Source: Quatrionicoccus australiensis
Lineage (GTDB): Bacteria; Pseudomonadota; Gammaproteobacteria; Burkholderiales; Rhodocyclaceae
Assembly: GCF_020510425.1 (NCBI RefSeq)
Contig: NZ_JAHBAH010000001.1
Span: forward strand, 2,027,001-2,091,000
Direction of reading: 5' to 3'
Length of the DNA stretch: 64,000 nt
How positions within the stretch are numbered: position 1 is the first letter of the stretch; the number at the start of each line of letters is the position of its first letter. The notes below the pieces were generated by a model that made no database searches, was not told the DNA's origin, and worked only from the letters and a program-made list of their open reading frames with translations. Shown here piece after piece: positions 50,825 through 59,541 of the stretch. A program made the translations under genes and the position numbers.

Positions 50825-52161
50825 TAGGCGTTATAGACGGCGGGAACTTCCACCGGCCGAATATTGAAGTTGCGACGTTTCCAGCCCATGAAAGCGCGTT
50901 TTGGCTGGATGATGTTGGCGATGTAATAAAGCACCTTGAACATCAGGATCGAACGCCAGATCGGCGTCTTGCCGAAAATGTCGCCGGCGAGCACGGAAAG
51001 CAGGGCTTCCTTGACGCGGAAAATGTTCTTCGGATACATGAAGAAGTCACGCATGATCGGGTTAGTCACGCGGTAGATGAACCACGAGAACTCCTTCGGA
51101 CCGTGCTTCATCAGTGCATCGAAACGCTTCAGCGCCGCCGCCGCCCTGGCCGGCTCGCGCAGGCAGGTATCGATTGCCTCGGCGCCGATCACGCCGCTGT
51201 TCATGGCGAGCAGCACGCCCGACGAGAACACCGGGTCGATGAAAGCGTAGGCGTCGCCGAGCAGCATGTAGTTCTGACCGTGATTGCGTTCGGAAACATA
51301 GGAGAAGTTGCCGGTTGCCTCGACCTTGTTGACCAGCTTGGCGTCCTTCAGACGCTCGGCCAGCGCCGGACACATCGCGATGCCGTCCATCAGGAACTGC
51401 TCGATGTTACGGTCGCCAATGGTCTTCATGTAGTAGGGCCAGGTCACCATGCCGATGCTGGTCGTGTCGTTCATCATCGGAATGAACCAGAACCAGCCGT
51501 GCTCGAACCAGAAGATGGTGATGTTGCCGGCCGCCTGGCCGTCATGGCGCTTGGCGCCGGCAAAGTGGCCGTAGATTGCCGAGCTGTTGTGCTTCGGATT
51601 GCGGTGCTTGATCTGGAAACGGTTGGCGAGGAAGGTGTCGCGCCCGGAAGCATCGACCACGAAGCGCGCCTTCCATTCCGATTCACGGCCGTCGTCGTGC
51701 AGGGCACGCACGATGGCACCGCTGTTGTCGGGCAGGAAATCGACGGCCTTGGCCTTGCAGCCTTCATGCACCTCGACACCTTTCTTCTCGGCGTTGCGGA
51801 TCAGGATGGTGTCGAACTCGTCGCGCTTGACCTGATAGGCATAGGGCATCGACTTGTCCCAGGCATCGGCGAATTCGAAGCACTGCGCCATGTCGTGATG
51901 CGGCGAGACGAATTCGGCGCCCGGCTTGACCATGCCGATCGCCTTCACTTCCTCGGCAATGCCCATCCGCTCGAAGAGCGGCAGATTGGCCGGCAACAGC
52001 GATTCGCCAATGTGAAAACGCGGATGGCGGGCCTTTTCCAGCACCACCACCTTGTAGCCCTTTTCGGTCAGGAACGGCGCCACCGTCGTTCCGGCCGGGC
52101 CGCCACCAATCACCAGAACGTCGCATTCCTGACGTTCGATATCCTTCGCCTGCTGTTCCAT
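50824..52161 (-). CDS. flavin-dependent halogenase-like oxidoreductase
   Basis: A 445-residue flavoprotein of the tryptophan-halogenase-like group. The FAD motif 'VIGGGPAGTT' is at residues 18-27, 'HIGESLLP' follows, then K79 in 'GMVKPGAEF' at the place of the catalytic lysine of phenol/acyl-carrier halogenases. 'WFWFIP' (223-228) fits the WxWxIP halogenase motif, and 'LLGDAYAFIDPVFSSGVLLAM' is the second flavin region. Halogenation of the aryl head is the likely reaction, as in brominated xanthomonadins. The ATG at 52161 is used; TTG 52164 is an alternative. It is followed directly by the chorismatase gene. Confidence 0.87.
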   Translation of the reverse strand: MEQQAKDIERQECDVLVIGGGPAGTTVAPFLTEKGYKVVVLEKARHPRFHIGESLLPANLPLFERMGIAEEVKAIGMVKPGAEFVSPHHDMAQCFEFADAWDKSMPYAYQVKRDEFDTILIRNAEKKGVEVHEGCKAKAVDFLPDNSGAIVRALHDDGRESEWKARFVVDASGRDTFLANRFQIKHRNPKHNSSAIYGHFAGAKRHDGQAAGNITIFWFEHGWFWFIPMMNDTTSIGMVTWPYYMKTIGDRNIEQFLMDGIAMCPALAERLKDAKLVNKVEATGNFSYVSERNHGQNYMLLGDAYAFIDPVFSSGVLLAMNSGVIGAEAIDTCLREPARAAAALKRFDALMKHGPKEFSWFIYRVTNPIMRDFFMYPKNIFRVKEALLSVLAGDIFGKTPIWRSILMFKVLYYIANIIQPKRAFMGWKRRNFNIRPVEVPAVYNA

Positions 52162-52199
52162 CAAACCATTCCCCCGAAGTATCTCTGTGGTCGCGAAGT

Positions 52200-52847
52200 T
52201 TATTTTTTGGCTTTGTACGTCATGTAGCCAACCGTTTCCGAATGGCCGTCAATCTTGCTTACCGTACCCTTGGCCCAATAGACGTAATAGGGGCCGAAGC
52301 TCGACCACCAGTAACGCCAGTAGGGGCCGTTCAGGTTCGGATTTTCATTGGTTTGCGGATGCCCGACCGCCATGATGACCTGTTCCCTGCTCATGCCGCG
52401 CAGCAGCTTGCCTTCTTCGATGGCCTTGCGGGTCAACGGCGCAAATTTGGCGATTTTCAACTTCGGATCATCAAGCACGACCAGCTTGTTTACCCATTGC
52501 TCGGTCGTTTCCTGGACCCGGCCATAGTCCAGACCAAGCCGCATCGGCTTGCCATTAATCTCGACGTAGGCGCGGTAACCGTCGATCTTCTTCACGTTGA
52601 TCGGCGTACCCGCGGCGATGAACGGCAGTTGCGCCAGATTGGCGTCATTGATCCAGTCGCCGTCATAGTGCAGGTTGCAGCAGGCATAACCGCTGCGCAC
52701 ATAGGTTTCCGTCTTTTTCGCCTGGGCCGTCGGCTTGGCATCGTCCGGTTTGGTTTCGCCCGAATTGCCGCCACAGGCGCTCAGGCTGCCAAGTGCGGCG
52801 AGCACGGTCAACCCGCAAAAATAGGCAAAAATGCTTGTTCTTCTCAT
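52200..52847 (-). CDS. outer-membrane lipoprotein with SmpA/BamE-like motif
   Basis: A 215-residue lipoprotein. The signal peptide ends in the lipobox 'LSAC', with glycine at +2. After a charged linker there is a cysteine pair ('YACCNLHYDGDWI') and, near residue 160, 'LLRGMSREQVIMAVGHP', like the SmpA/BamE fold. Its function is unknown. It lies between the radical SAM and halogenase genes in the leftward arm. ATG 52847 is chosen because the signal peptide begins there. Confidence 0.8.
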   Translation of the reverse strand: MRRTSIFAYFCGLTVLAALGSLSACGGNSGETKPDDAKPTAQAKKTETYVRSGYACCNLHYDGDWINDANLAQLPFIAAGTPINVKKIDGYRAYVEINGKPMRLGLDYGRVQETTEQWVNKLVVLDDPKLKIAKFAPLTRKAIEEGKLLRGMSREQVIMAVGHPQTNENPNLNGPYWRYWWSSFGPYYVYWAKGTVSKIDGHSETVGYMTYKAKK

Positions 52848-52885
52848 GTCGATACCCCCCGTATCCCCAGCGAAGTAGCCGGCGA

Positions 52886-54532
52886 TTATACCGCTGTCGA
52901 CAAGGACGGCGGCGTACAACAGGACGTACCTTCCTCAATCAGCGGAATGATCGCCTTCATCGCTTCGCGGCGCGACAGTTTGACCGGCGACATCGAAACG
53001 ATGTTGTCCACCAGCAGATCCTTGCTCAGGAAAGGCTTGAGCCCGAGCGGCTGGCGCGGATGCAGCCTGAACTCGCGTTTGGCCTTTTCCAGCTGCTCCT
53101 TGTTGGAACTAAAATAACGCGCCGCGGCGATGGTTTCCGGCAAGTGCTTGACGACATGCCAGAGACTCCAGCGGTGTTGCCACAGGCGCTTGGCAAAACG
53201 CCGGCGGTAGCCCTTGCTGTCGTAAAAGCGTTTGACGTGCCAGTTGTACAGCGCGTCCATCTCTTCGCGCGACTTGAAACCGTGCGGCAGGAAAACGAAA
53301 TTCAGGCAGTTCATCAGGCGCCAGTCCTCGATGAAATCGCCGGACACCTGGCTGGCGCATTCTTCCCAGATCGGCGCGCCATGCAACGGGCTGAACTTGG
53401 TCATGTTCATCTCGTCGAGTTCGAGCGAGAGGATGAAATCGCTGGTCACCTTGACGGTTTCCGGCGTTTCGCCGGGCATGCCGAAAATGAACAGGCCCTT
53501 GGCACGCATGCCGGCCGCGTGGATCTGACGCACCGTGTCACGTACCGCGTCAAGCGTGACGCCGGCCTTGTGGCGCTCCATCATCGCCGGATCGGCCGAT
53601 TCGACGCCCATGGAAACCATCAGCACGCCGGCTTTCTTGAGCTGGGCGAGCATTTCGTCCGAGGTATGGCCGGTGCGGATGGCGCAATTCCACTGCACGC
53701 CGAGCGGCTTGTCGATCAGCAACTGGCAGAGATCCATGACGCGCTGCTTCTTGGCCGTGAACAGGTCGTCGTACATGTTGATGTGATAGACCCCGAAGTT
53801 GTCCCGCAGGTACTTCATGTGGTCGTAGGTGTATTGCGCCGAGTTGGTCTTGTACAGGCGCTCGAACACCGTGCGGTCGCAGAATGAGCAGGTGTAGGGA
53901 CAACCGCGCGAGGTGATCATCGTTGCACCGTAGCGCTTTTCATAGGCGAACAGCGGCAGGTGGTAGGCATGCGGGAAGCCGGCCAGCTTCTCGTAAGCCG
54001 GGAAGGGCAGTTCATCGAGATCGAGGATGCGGTCGCGGCGCGGATTGACGACGATCTTGCCCTGCTCGTTGCGCCAGATCAGGTTGCCGATTTCGGCCAG
54101 CGGCTTGCCGTCCGCGAGATCGAGCAGAGCACCTTCACCTTCACCCATCACCAGGTAGTCGATTTCCGGGAAATGTTCGAGGATGGGCGCGCCCAGCGAG
54201 GACACATGAACATTGCCGAAAACGATCTTGATCTCGGGCCGGCGCTCGCGGATATAGGTAGCAATCTCGACGGCATCCATGAAACCGGAGGTGGTCGCCG
54301 AAAAACCGACCATTTCCGGATCGGTGGCGAGCACGATTTCGGCATTTTCGGTAATCGTCGGTGGTGCATAAGGCCCCAGGCAATCGTGCAGCTGGACACT
54401 ATGTCCAAATTTTTCCAGCCAGGAAGCGAGCTGCATGATCCCGATCGGCGGCATGCGATTGGCCAGTACCGAAAAATCGGGCTGACCAGGCACAAAATTG
54501 AAACCGGCGGGATGAACGAGCGTAATGCGCAT
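52886..54532 (-). CDS. cobalamin-dependent radical SAM protein in the pigment locus
   Basis: A 548-residue BchE-like protein. A B12-binding domain occupies about residues 1-140 ('PPIGIMQLASWLEKFGHSVQLHDC' and 'VMGEGEGALLDL'). The radical SAM cluster ligands are C211, C215 and C218 in 'RGCPYTCSFC'. The core ends near residue 390, and a long basic extension finishes with a cysteine pair near the C-terminus. Such enzymes methylate unreactive carbons or build rings. It is the first gene of the leftward arm and could act on the aryl polyene, but its substrate is not known. Confidence 0.88.
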   Translation of the reverse strand: MRITLVHPAGFNFVPGQPDFSVLANRMPPIGIMQLASWLEKFGHSVQLHDCLGPYAPPTITENAEIVLATDPEMVGFSATTSGFMDAVEIATYIRERRPEIKIVFGNVHVSSLGAPILEHFPEIDYLVMGEGEGALLDLADGKPLAEIGNLIWRNEQGKIVVNPRRDRILDLDELPFPAYEKLAGFPHAYHLPLFAYEKRYGATMITSRGCPYTCSFCDRTVFERLYKTNSAQYTYDHMKYLRDNFGVYHINMYDDLFTAKKQRVMDLCQLLIDKPLGVQWNCAIRTGHTSDEMLAQLKKAGVLMVSMGVESADPAMMERHKAGVTLDAVRDTVRQIHAAGMRAKGLFIFGMPGETPETVKVTSDFILSLELDEMNMTKFSPLHGAPIWEECASQVSGDFIEDWRLMNCLNFVFLPHGFKSREEMDALYNWHVKRFYDSKGYRRRFAKRLWQHRWSLWHVVKHLPETIAAARYFSSNKEQLEKAKREFRLHPRQPLGLKPFLSKDLLVDNIVSMSPVKLSRREAMKAIIPLIEEGTSCCTPPSLSTAV

Positions 54533-54728
54533 GGACTGTTCCTTGGGCGAAGTGGCTGGATTTTATTAGAAAAAACCATCCCGATTGAGTTCCGGCAAAA
54601 GTATTGCCGAATACTGCATGCGCAAAGCTGCAGCGAAAATTCATAATTCATAAAATGATCCGCCAATTCAGCCAATAATGGCGTTTCATGCCATTATTAC
54701 GACCATAAAAACAGGCGGATTTTCTGAC

Positions 54729-55316
54729 ATGGATGCTTTGACAATTGGACTGATTGCTGCCGGCGTCGCCGGTGGTATCGCTTTGATATTTCGCGGACGC
54801 AATTCCGAAAATCCGGAATCGACCGCTATCGACCTGGGGCTCAAACAAAGCCGCGAACGTCGGCCGCAGCAGCGCCAACTCGAACTTGATCCGGAAACCC
54901 GTCTGCTTGAGCGTCCGAAGCGTCAATATCGGCTGTTGAACGATGCCGAACAGGAACTCTATATCCGCCTGCTTGAAGCCATGCCCAACATGCGTGTTTT
55001 TGCCCAGGTTGGTGTTGCGCAGCTTGCCCTGTTGCGGGGCAGGGTTGATGCCCAGCGCTTGCGTGGCATGTCAGGTCGTAGCGTGGACTTTGTGGTCTGC
55101 GGTGCCGATTTTGGCATCGTTGCCGCAATCGAACTGGCCTGGCCGACACCCGCTGGAGAAAATCACGGTGAACAGGAAAAACAAACGGCTCTCGAAAGCC
55201 TGGGCATTCCGTTGATCGTTTTCCGTCCCAACCAGCTTCCGGATGCAGATGCAATCAGTCGTGAGATCGCCGATGCCATCATCAGCCGCAATCGGCTAGA
55301 AAAGGAAAGAAGCTAA
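54729..55316 (+). CDS. DUF2726 domain protein with N-terminal membrane helix
   Basis: A 195-residue protein. Residues 4-20 form a membrane helix ('ALTIGLIAAGVAGGIALIF'). A linker leads to a DUF2726 domain at about residues 65-190: 'LLNDAEQELYIRLLEAMPNMRVFAQV', 'SVDFVVCGADFGIVAAIEL' and 'LGIPLIVFRPNQLPD', with the nuclease-like fold proposed for this family. The function is unknown. The ATG at 54729 starts the helix; an upstream in-frame ATG at 54678 is less likely. It lies between the pigment locus and the candidate origin, on the opposite strand to both neighbours. Confidence 0.82.
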   Translation: MDALTIGLIAAGVAGGIALIFRGRNSENPESTAIDLGLKQSRERRPQQRQLELDPETRLLERPKRQYRLLNDAEQELYIRLLEAMPNMRVFAQVGVAQLALLRGRVDAQRLRGMSGRSVDFVVCGADFGIVAAIELAWPTPAGENHGEQEKQTALESLGIPLIVFRPNQLPDADAISREIADAIISRNRLEKERS

Positions 55317-55631
55317 GGCTGTTTTCAACAGTCGTGCTTTTGCCAAAATGCGCGACTGTACTGTCTTTAATAAGAACTATATATAAAGCTAAGACTAATA
55401 CTATCTCAGTAACAGTTCTGTGGATAAGTCTGAATTATTCAATTATTACAGGTGCTTGAACGATTTTTTTCGTTTCTTGAAAGCTGCGGATAGCCTGGGG
55501 ATGAATTCTGGACAGTTTTTGCCATCCGGGGATATTCAACTTTTATCCACATTCGCCTGACAATTTTTCCACAGGCTTATCAACAAGGCCATCGGCTACA
55601 CGGTCGACCGGTAAAAAAGGCAAAAAATGCC
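55317..55631. other. candidate oriC region beside mnmE
   Basis: A 315-base intergenic region, distinctly AT-rich. DnaA boxes: TGTGGATAA at 55419-55427 and TTATCCACA at 55543-55551 (both perfect), TTTTCCACA at 55565-55573 and TTATCAACA at 55577-55585 (one mismatch each). An AT-rich stretch at 55366-55410 could be the unwinding element. Position beside mnmE in the dnaA region suits a proteobacterial origin. Sequence around 55419 resembles DnaA-box sequences of other origins. Confidence 0.6.
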
Positions 55632-55633
55632 TT
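55613..55633 (-). terminator. Rho-independent terminator of mnmE
   Basis: Read leftward: stem AAGGCA / TGCCTT with a five-T loop followed by TTTT. It overlaps the mnmE stop codon by two bases and would end the rpmH-rnpA-yidD-yidC-mnmE transcript before the DnaA-box region. Confidence 0.6.
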
Positions 55634-56978
55634 ATTTACCGATGCAAAAACGGCTGAAAATAACGCCGAGCAGATCGTCCGCTGTGAATTCACCGGTAAT
55701 TTCGCCAAGCGCCTGCTGCGTCAGGCGCAGTTCTTCGGCAAACAGTTCGAGCGCGGGTAGGGGGCTCTCCACAACCTGTCGTGCTGCTGCCAGATGCTCC
55801 TGGGCGAGGGCAAGAGCACGCAGATGCCGTTCGCGGGCAATGAAGACATCTTCGGTCTGATGCCAGCCGGCAATCCGCAGCAGTTCCTGGCGGAGCAGTT
55901 CGATGCCGCTGTTGGCCTTGGCCGACAGCGAGATGGCAATGCCGCCGGGTTCTTCATGACGCTCTGCAGCGCGGCCCGCCAGATCGATCTTGTTGTAGAT
56001 CGTGATGCGTTGCAGACGCTCGGGAAGACGCGCCAGAATTTCGCGGTCTGCTTCACCGACGCCAGTTCTCGCATCAACCAGCAACAATACGACGTCACTG
56101 CGCTCGATCTCGCGCCAGCTGCGTTCGATACCGATCTTTTCAACTTCATCCTCGGTCTCGCGCAGGCCGGCGGTATCGATGATGTGGAGCGGAATTCCTT
56201 CAATCTGGATGGTCGACCGCAAGGCATCGCGCGTCGTGCCGGCAATCGGCGTGACGATGGCCAGATCGTCGCCACTCAGGCGATTGAGCAGCGATGACTT
56301 GCCGACGTTGGGCTGGCCGGCCAGCACGACGTGCAGGCCCGATTGCAGGAGCTTGCCCTGGCCGGCCCGGTCGAAGATTCCGGCGAGGCGAAACTGCAGG
56401 TCTTCGAGCCGGCCAAAGGCATTGGCGGCCTTGAGGAAATCGATGTCTTCCTCGGGAAAATCGAGAGTTGCCTCGACCAGCATGCGCAGGTTGATCAGTT
56501 CGTCGGTCAGGCCATGAATGGCTTTGGAAAACTCACCCTGCAGCGAACGTACGGCCGAGCGGGCGGCGCTGGTGGTCGCCGCATCGATCAGGTCGGCAAC
56601 CGCTTCGGCCTGGGCCAGATCGAGCTTGCCGTTAAGGAAGGCGCGGCGGCTGAATTCGCCGGGTTCCGCGAGGCGGGCACCGAGGTCGAGACAACGGGCG
56701 AGCAACATCTGCATGACGACCGGCCCGCCGTGGCCTTGCAGTTCAAGCACATCCTCACCGGTAAACGAGTGCGGATCGGGGAAAAACAGGAGGAGGCCGC
56801 TGTCGATGCTGCTGCCGTCGGTGGCCTTGAAGTCGGCCAGCGTTGCGTAACGTGGCTTCGGTGTCTTGCCGGTCAGCGAAAAAGCAAAGGGCAGCAAATT
56901 GCTGCCCGAGATGCGAATGACGCCGACCCCGCCACGACCGGGGGCCGTGGCGATGGCAGCGATGGTGTCGTGATTCAC
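55632..56978 (-). CDS. mnmE: tRNA modification GTPase MnmE
   Basis: A 448-residue GTPase that, with MnmG, makes the 5-aminomethyl-type modification of wobble uridine. The N-terminal folate-binding domain ('[20 protein letters not shown]'), the G-domain ('[14 protein letters not shown]', 'DTAGLRE', 'NKID') and the C-terminal 'FCIGK' are present. Its partner mnmG, often next door in betaproteobacteria, is not in this window. It starts three bases after yidC. Confidence 0.97.
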   Translation of the reverse strand: MNHDTIAAIATAPGRGGVGVIRISGSNLLPFAFSLTGKTPKPRYATLADFKATDGSSIDSGLLLFFPDPHSFTGEDVLELQGHGGPVVMQMLLARCLDLGARLAEPGEFSRRAFLNGKLDLAQAEAVADLIDAATTSAARSAVRSLQGEFSKAIHGLTDELINLRMLVEATLDFPEEDIDFLKAANAFGRLEDLQFRLAGIFDRAGQGKLLQSGLHVVLAGQPNVGKSSLLNRLSGDDLAIVTPIAGTTRDALRSTIQIEGIPLHIIDTAGLRETEDEVEKIGIERSWREIERSDVVLLLVDARTGVGEADREILARLPERLQRITIYNKIDLAGRAAERHEEPGGIAISLSAKANSGIELLRQELLRIAGWHQTEDVFIARERHLRALALAQEHLAAARQVVESPLPALELFAEELRLTQQALGEITGEFTADDLLGVIFSRFCIGK

Positions 56979-56981
56979 ACC

Positions 56982-58628
56982 TTAGGCCTTCGGATCGTTG
57001 GCAGCCTTGCCGCCGGCGTCGATGGCGCGCGTGATGTGCCATTGCTGGGCAATGGAAAGCACGTTATTGACGACCCAGTAAAGCACCAAACCGGCCGGGA
57101 ACCAGAAGAACATGACACCGAAGATCAGCGGCATGGCCATCATCACCTTGGCCTGGATAGGATCCGGCGGCGTCGGGTTGAGCTTGGTCTGCAGGAACAT
57201 CGAAGCCATCATGATGACCGGCAGGATGAAGTAGGGGTCAGCCGAGGCGAGATCCTTGATCCACAGGATCCAGGGCGCATCGCGCATCTCGACGGCACCG
57301 AGCAGTACCCAGTAGAGCGAGATGAAGACCGGAATCTGGACCAGGATGGGCAGGCAGCCCCCCAGCGGATTGACCTTTTCGGTCTGGTACATCTTCATCA
57401 TTTCCTGATTCAGACGCTGCTTGTCGTCAGCAAAGCGCTCCTTGAGCTGCATCAGACGCGGCGTCAGAACCTTCATTTTTGCCATTGACTTGTAGGAAGC
57501 AGCCGACAGCGGGAAGAAGATGGCCTTGATGATGATGGTCAGCACGACAATCGCCCAGCCCCAGTTGCCGACCAGGCTGTGAATTGCCTGCAGGGCCCAG
57601 AAAATCGGTGCGGCGACCATGGTCAGCCAGCCGTAGTCGACGACCAGATCAAGGCCGGCCGCTACCTGCTTGAGTGCGGATTGTTCCTGCGGGCCGGCAT
57701 AGAGAGTAACCGAGGTTTCACCCTTGGCACCCGGCGCAATTTCGGCAACCGGCACGATCACGCCAGCCTGGAAGACATTGCTGCCGTCCATCTTGCGCAT
57801 GTAGAACTCATGCGGCGTCTTGTCCTTGGGTACCAGTGCGGCGACAAAATAGTGCTGAACCATGGCCAGCCAGCCGTTATCAGCCGTCTTGTTGAACTTG
57901 GCCTTGTTGTCAGCGATGTCGTCAAAACTGATTTTTTGATACTTGTCGGCTTCGGTATACACAGCCGGCCCGGTAAACGTCGAAACCATCTTGGTTTCAC
58001 CGGCCGGGCTGACATTGTCACGCTGCAGCTGGAAGTAGGCATGCGGTGCGAAAGCCTTGTCGCTGCCATTGGTGATTTCCCAGGCGACATCGATGCTGTA
58101 GGAAGCGCGCTTGAAAGTCAGGATTTTGGCAACCTTGATGCCGTCGGTAGTTGCAGCTTCCAGACGCACCTTCAGTTCATCGGAACCCTCAGCCAGGCTG
58201 CTTGGCCCGGCAACACGCTTGAAGATGGAGCGGTGCGACGGCAGACCGTCGGTCAGACCACTCTGCGCAGCGTATTGGTGCGTGGCCTCGAAGAGCTGGA
58301 AGGTTTTTTCCTTGTCTTCATGTGCCTTGTACTTGAGCAGTTCAAGTTCAACCAGATCACCACCTACGGAAGAAATGGTCGCCTTGACCAGATCGGTAGT
58401 GATGGTGAAGGTTTCAGCCGTCGCAACAGTTGCCGCCGGCGCGACCACCGGTGCGCCGGGCACGGAACCGGCATGCAAGGCAGCAGAAGGCGTCGGCGCA
58501 GCACCGGCGGCCGCATTTGCCGCAACGGCCTCGGCCGGCTTCGGCTGGTTGTACTTCTGCCAGTTTTCCCACAGCATGAAGCTCGAGAACGTGAAGATCA
58601 AAACCAGAATCAGGCGACGAGTGTCCAT
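56982..58628 (-). CDS. yidC: membrane protein insertase YidC
   Basis: A 548-residue inner-membrane insertase. The first membrane helix is at residues 6-22, the large periplasmic domain follows, and the conserved five-helix core carries 'FFPLSAASYKSMAKMKVLTPRLMQLKERFADDKQRLNQEMMKMYQTEKVNPLGGCLPILVQIPVFISLYWVL'-type sequence ending in 'VLYWVVNNVLSIAQQW'. It works with the Sec translocon or alone. It lies in the standard order rpmH-rnpA-yidD-yidC-mnmE. Confidence 0.97.
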   Translation of the reverse strand: MDTRRLILVLIFTFSSFMLWENWQKYNQPKPAEAVAANAAAGAAPTPSAALHAGSVPGAPVVAPAATVATAETFTITTDLVKATISSVGGDLVELELLKYKAHEDKEKTFQLFEATHQYAAQSGLTDGLPSHRSIFKRVAGPSSLAEGSDELKVRLEAATTDGIKVAKILTFKRASYSIDVAWEITNGSDKAFAPHAYFQLQRDNVSPAGETKMVSTFTGPAVYTEADKYQKISFDDIADNKAKFNKTADNGWLAMVQHYFVAALVPKDKTPHEFYMRKMDGSNVFQAGVIVPVAEIAPGAKGETSVTLYAGPQEQSALKQVAAGLDLVVDYGWLTMVAAPIFWALQAIHSLVGNWGWAIVVLTIIIKAIFFPLSAASYKSMAKMKVLTPRLMQLKERFADDKQRLNQEMMKMYQTEKVNPLGGCLPILVQIPVFISLYWVLLGAVEMRDAPWILWIKDLASADPYFILPVIMMASMFLQTKLNPTPPDPIQAKVMMAMPLIFGVMFFWFPAGLVLYWVVNNVLSIAQQWHITRAIDAGGKAANDPKA

Positions 58629-58658
58629 GAACTGCCTACATAATCAAGCTTACTTATC

Positions 58659-58868
58659 TCAGGGTACCGGATCGTACCCACCGGGATGCCAGGGATGACA
58701 GCGGCAGAGGCGCTTTGCGCCCAGCCAGCCACCCTTGATGGCACCGTGTTTCTGTACGGCTTCTGCCGCATATTCCGAGCAACTCGGAAAATAACGGCAG
58801 CGTCGCCCCAACAAGGGGCTGATCGCATATTGATAGACCTTGATAAGGCCAAGCAACAGGCGTTTCAT
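58659..58868 (-). CDS. yidD: membrane protein insertion efficiency factor YidD
   Basis: A 69-residue protein with '[23 protein letters not shown]' and '[14 protein letters not shown]', the YidD cysteine-rich signature. It assists YidC-dependent insertion. Its ATG overlaps the rnpA stop (TAATG). Confidence 0.95.
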   Translation of the reverse strand: MKRLLLGLIKVYQYAISPLLGRRCRYFPSCSEYAAEAVQKHGAIKGGWLGAKRLCRCHPWHPGGYDPVP

Positions 58869-59236
58869 TATTCTTCCCGCTTCGGCCGGGGCCGTCGCAG
58901 TTTGTCAATCAGAGCAAGAAAATCACTGGCCAGCAGTTTGCCATCAAGTGGTGCAGGCTTGACTGCAAGCCGGACCACCAGATCGCATGCCGGCAGATTT
59001 ACCCTCTGACAGCGAAACTGTTCGCGAATGATACGTTTGACTTTGTTACGGTCAACCGATCGTTTCAGCAATTTTTTGGCAACCACCACCCCGAGCCGTG
59101 GATCGTCTGAACCACTTGCTCTTGGTTGATAGTGCAGCATCAGCAACTTGCCGCGAATAGCCTTCCTGAAACCAAAAACGGATGAGAACTCATCCGTTTT
59201 TGTCAGGCGATAGCGTCTGGCGAAGGTTTGTTCCAC
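58868..59236 (-). CDS. rnpA: ribonuclease P protein component
   Basis: A 122-residue basic protein that supports the RNase P RNA in tRNA 5' processing. '[16 protein letters not shown]', '[26 protein letters not shown]' (the RNR motif) are diagnostic. A GTG at 59236 ('[10 protein letters not shown]') is taken as the start because no ATG fits; the longer frame to 59422 runs across the rpmH gene and is rejected. The start lies 18 bases from the rpmH stop. Confidence 0.9.
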   Translation of the reverse strand: MEQTFARRYRLTKTDEFSSVFGFRKAIRGKLLMLHYQPRASGSDDPRLGVVVAKKLLKRSVDRNKVKRIIREQFRCQRVNLPACDLVVRLAVKPAPLDGKLLASDFLALIDKLRRPRPKREE

Positions 59237-59253
59237 CTCGCCGAACGTCCGGT

Positions 59254-59388
59254 TTAAACAGCCAGACGTGTGCGGCCCTTGGCGCGGCGAGCAGCAATAA
59301 CTGCACGGCCACCCTTGGTGCGCATACGAACCAGGAAGCCATGGGTGCGCTTGCGGCGCACGACCGAAGGTTGATACGTGCGTTTCAT
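59254..59388 (-). CDS. rpmH: 50S ribosomal protein L34
   Basis: A 44-residue highly basic protein beginning '[20 protein letters not shown]' and ending 'KGRTRLAV', a textbook L34. It is the first gene of the leftward rpmH-rnpA-yidD-yidC-mnmE operon. Its promoter must lie in the interval 59389-59622 shared with dnaA. Confidence 0.97.
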   Translation of the reverse strand: MKRTYQPSVVRRKRTHGFLVRMRTKGGRAVIAARRAKGRTRLAV

Positions 59389-59473
59389 TTGGTAATCCCT
59401 TGATGTGCTTAGAAAAACGCATGATTACACCGCGTTTATGGGGGCGTTGTCAAGATCAATTATTTGATAAAGC

Positions 59474-59494
59474 TGTGGATAACTTTGTGGATGA
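59474..59494. promoter_or_regulatory. DnaA boxes upstream of dnaA
   Basis: TGTGGATAA at 59474-59482 is perfect; TGTGGATGA at 59486-59494 has one mismatch. They lie in the rpmH-dnaA intergenic region and may mediate dnaA autoregulation or contribute to an origin. An AT-rich stretch with the inverted repeat ATTGATT / AATCAAT follows at 59544-59566. Confidence 0.6.
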
Positions 59495-59516
59495 GAGGTA
59501 GAATCCTGCCTCTGAT

Positions 59517-59541
59517 GGCGGCCTTCAAGCCGCCTATTTTG
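59517..59541 (+). terminator. terminator-like hairpin in the dnaA leader
   Basis: Perfect stem GGCGGC / GCCGCC with a six-base loop (59517-59534) followed by TATTTTG. It lies about 85 bases before the dnaA ATG and downstream of the DnaA boxes, so it may attenuate transcription from a promoter close to the boxes. Confidence 0.45.

Noticed and set aside
59182..59403. Rightward open frame over the L34 gene
   Set aside because: The opposite strand encodes an unmistakable ribosomal protein L34; the rightward frame has no family match.
59237..59422. Upstream extension of rnpA
   Set aside because: It would read through the rpmH gene in another frame; the conserved RnpA N-terminus begins near 59236.
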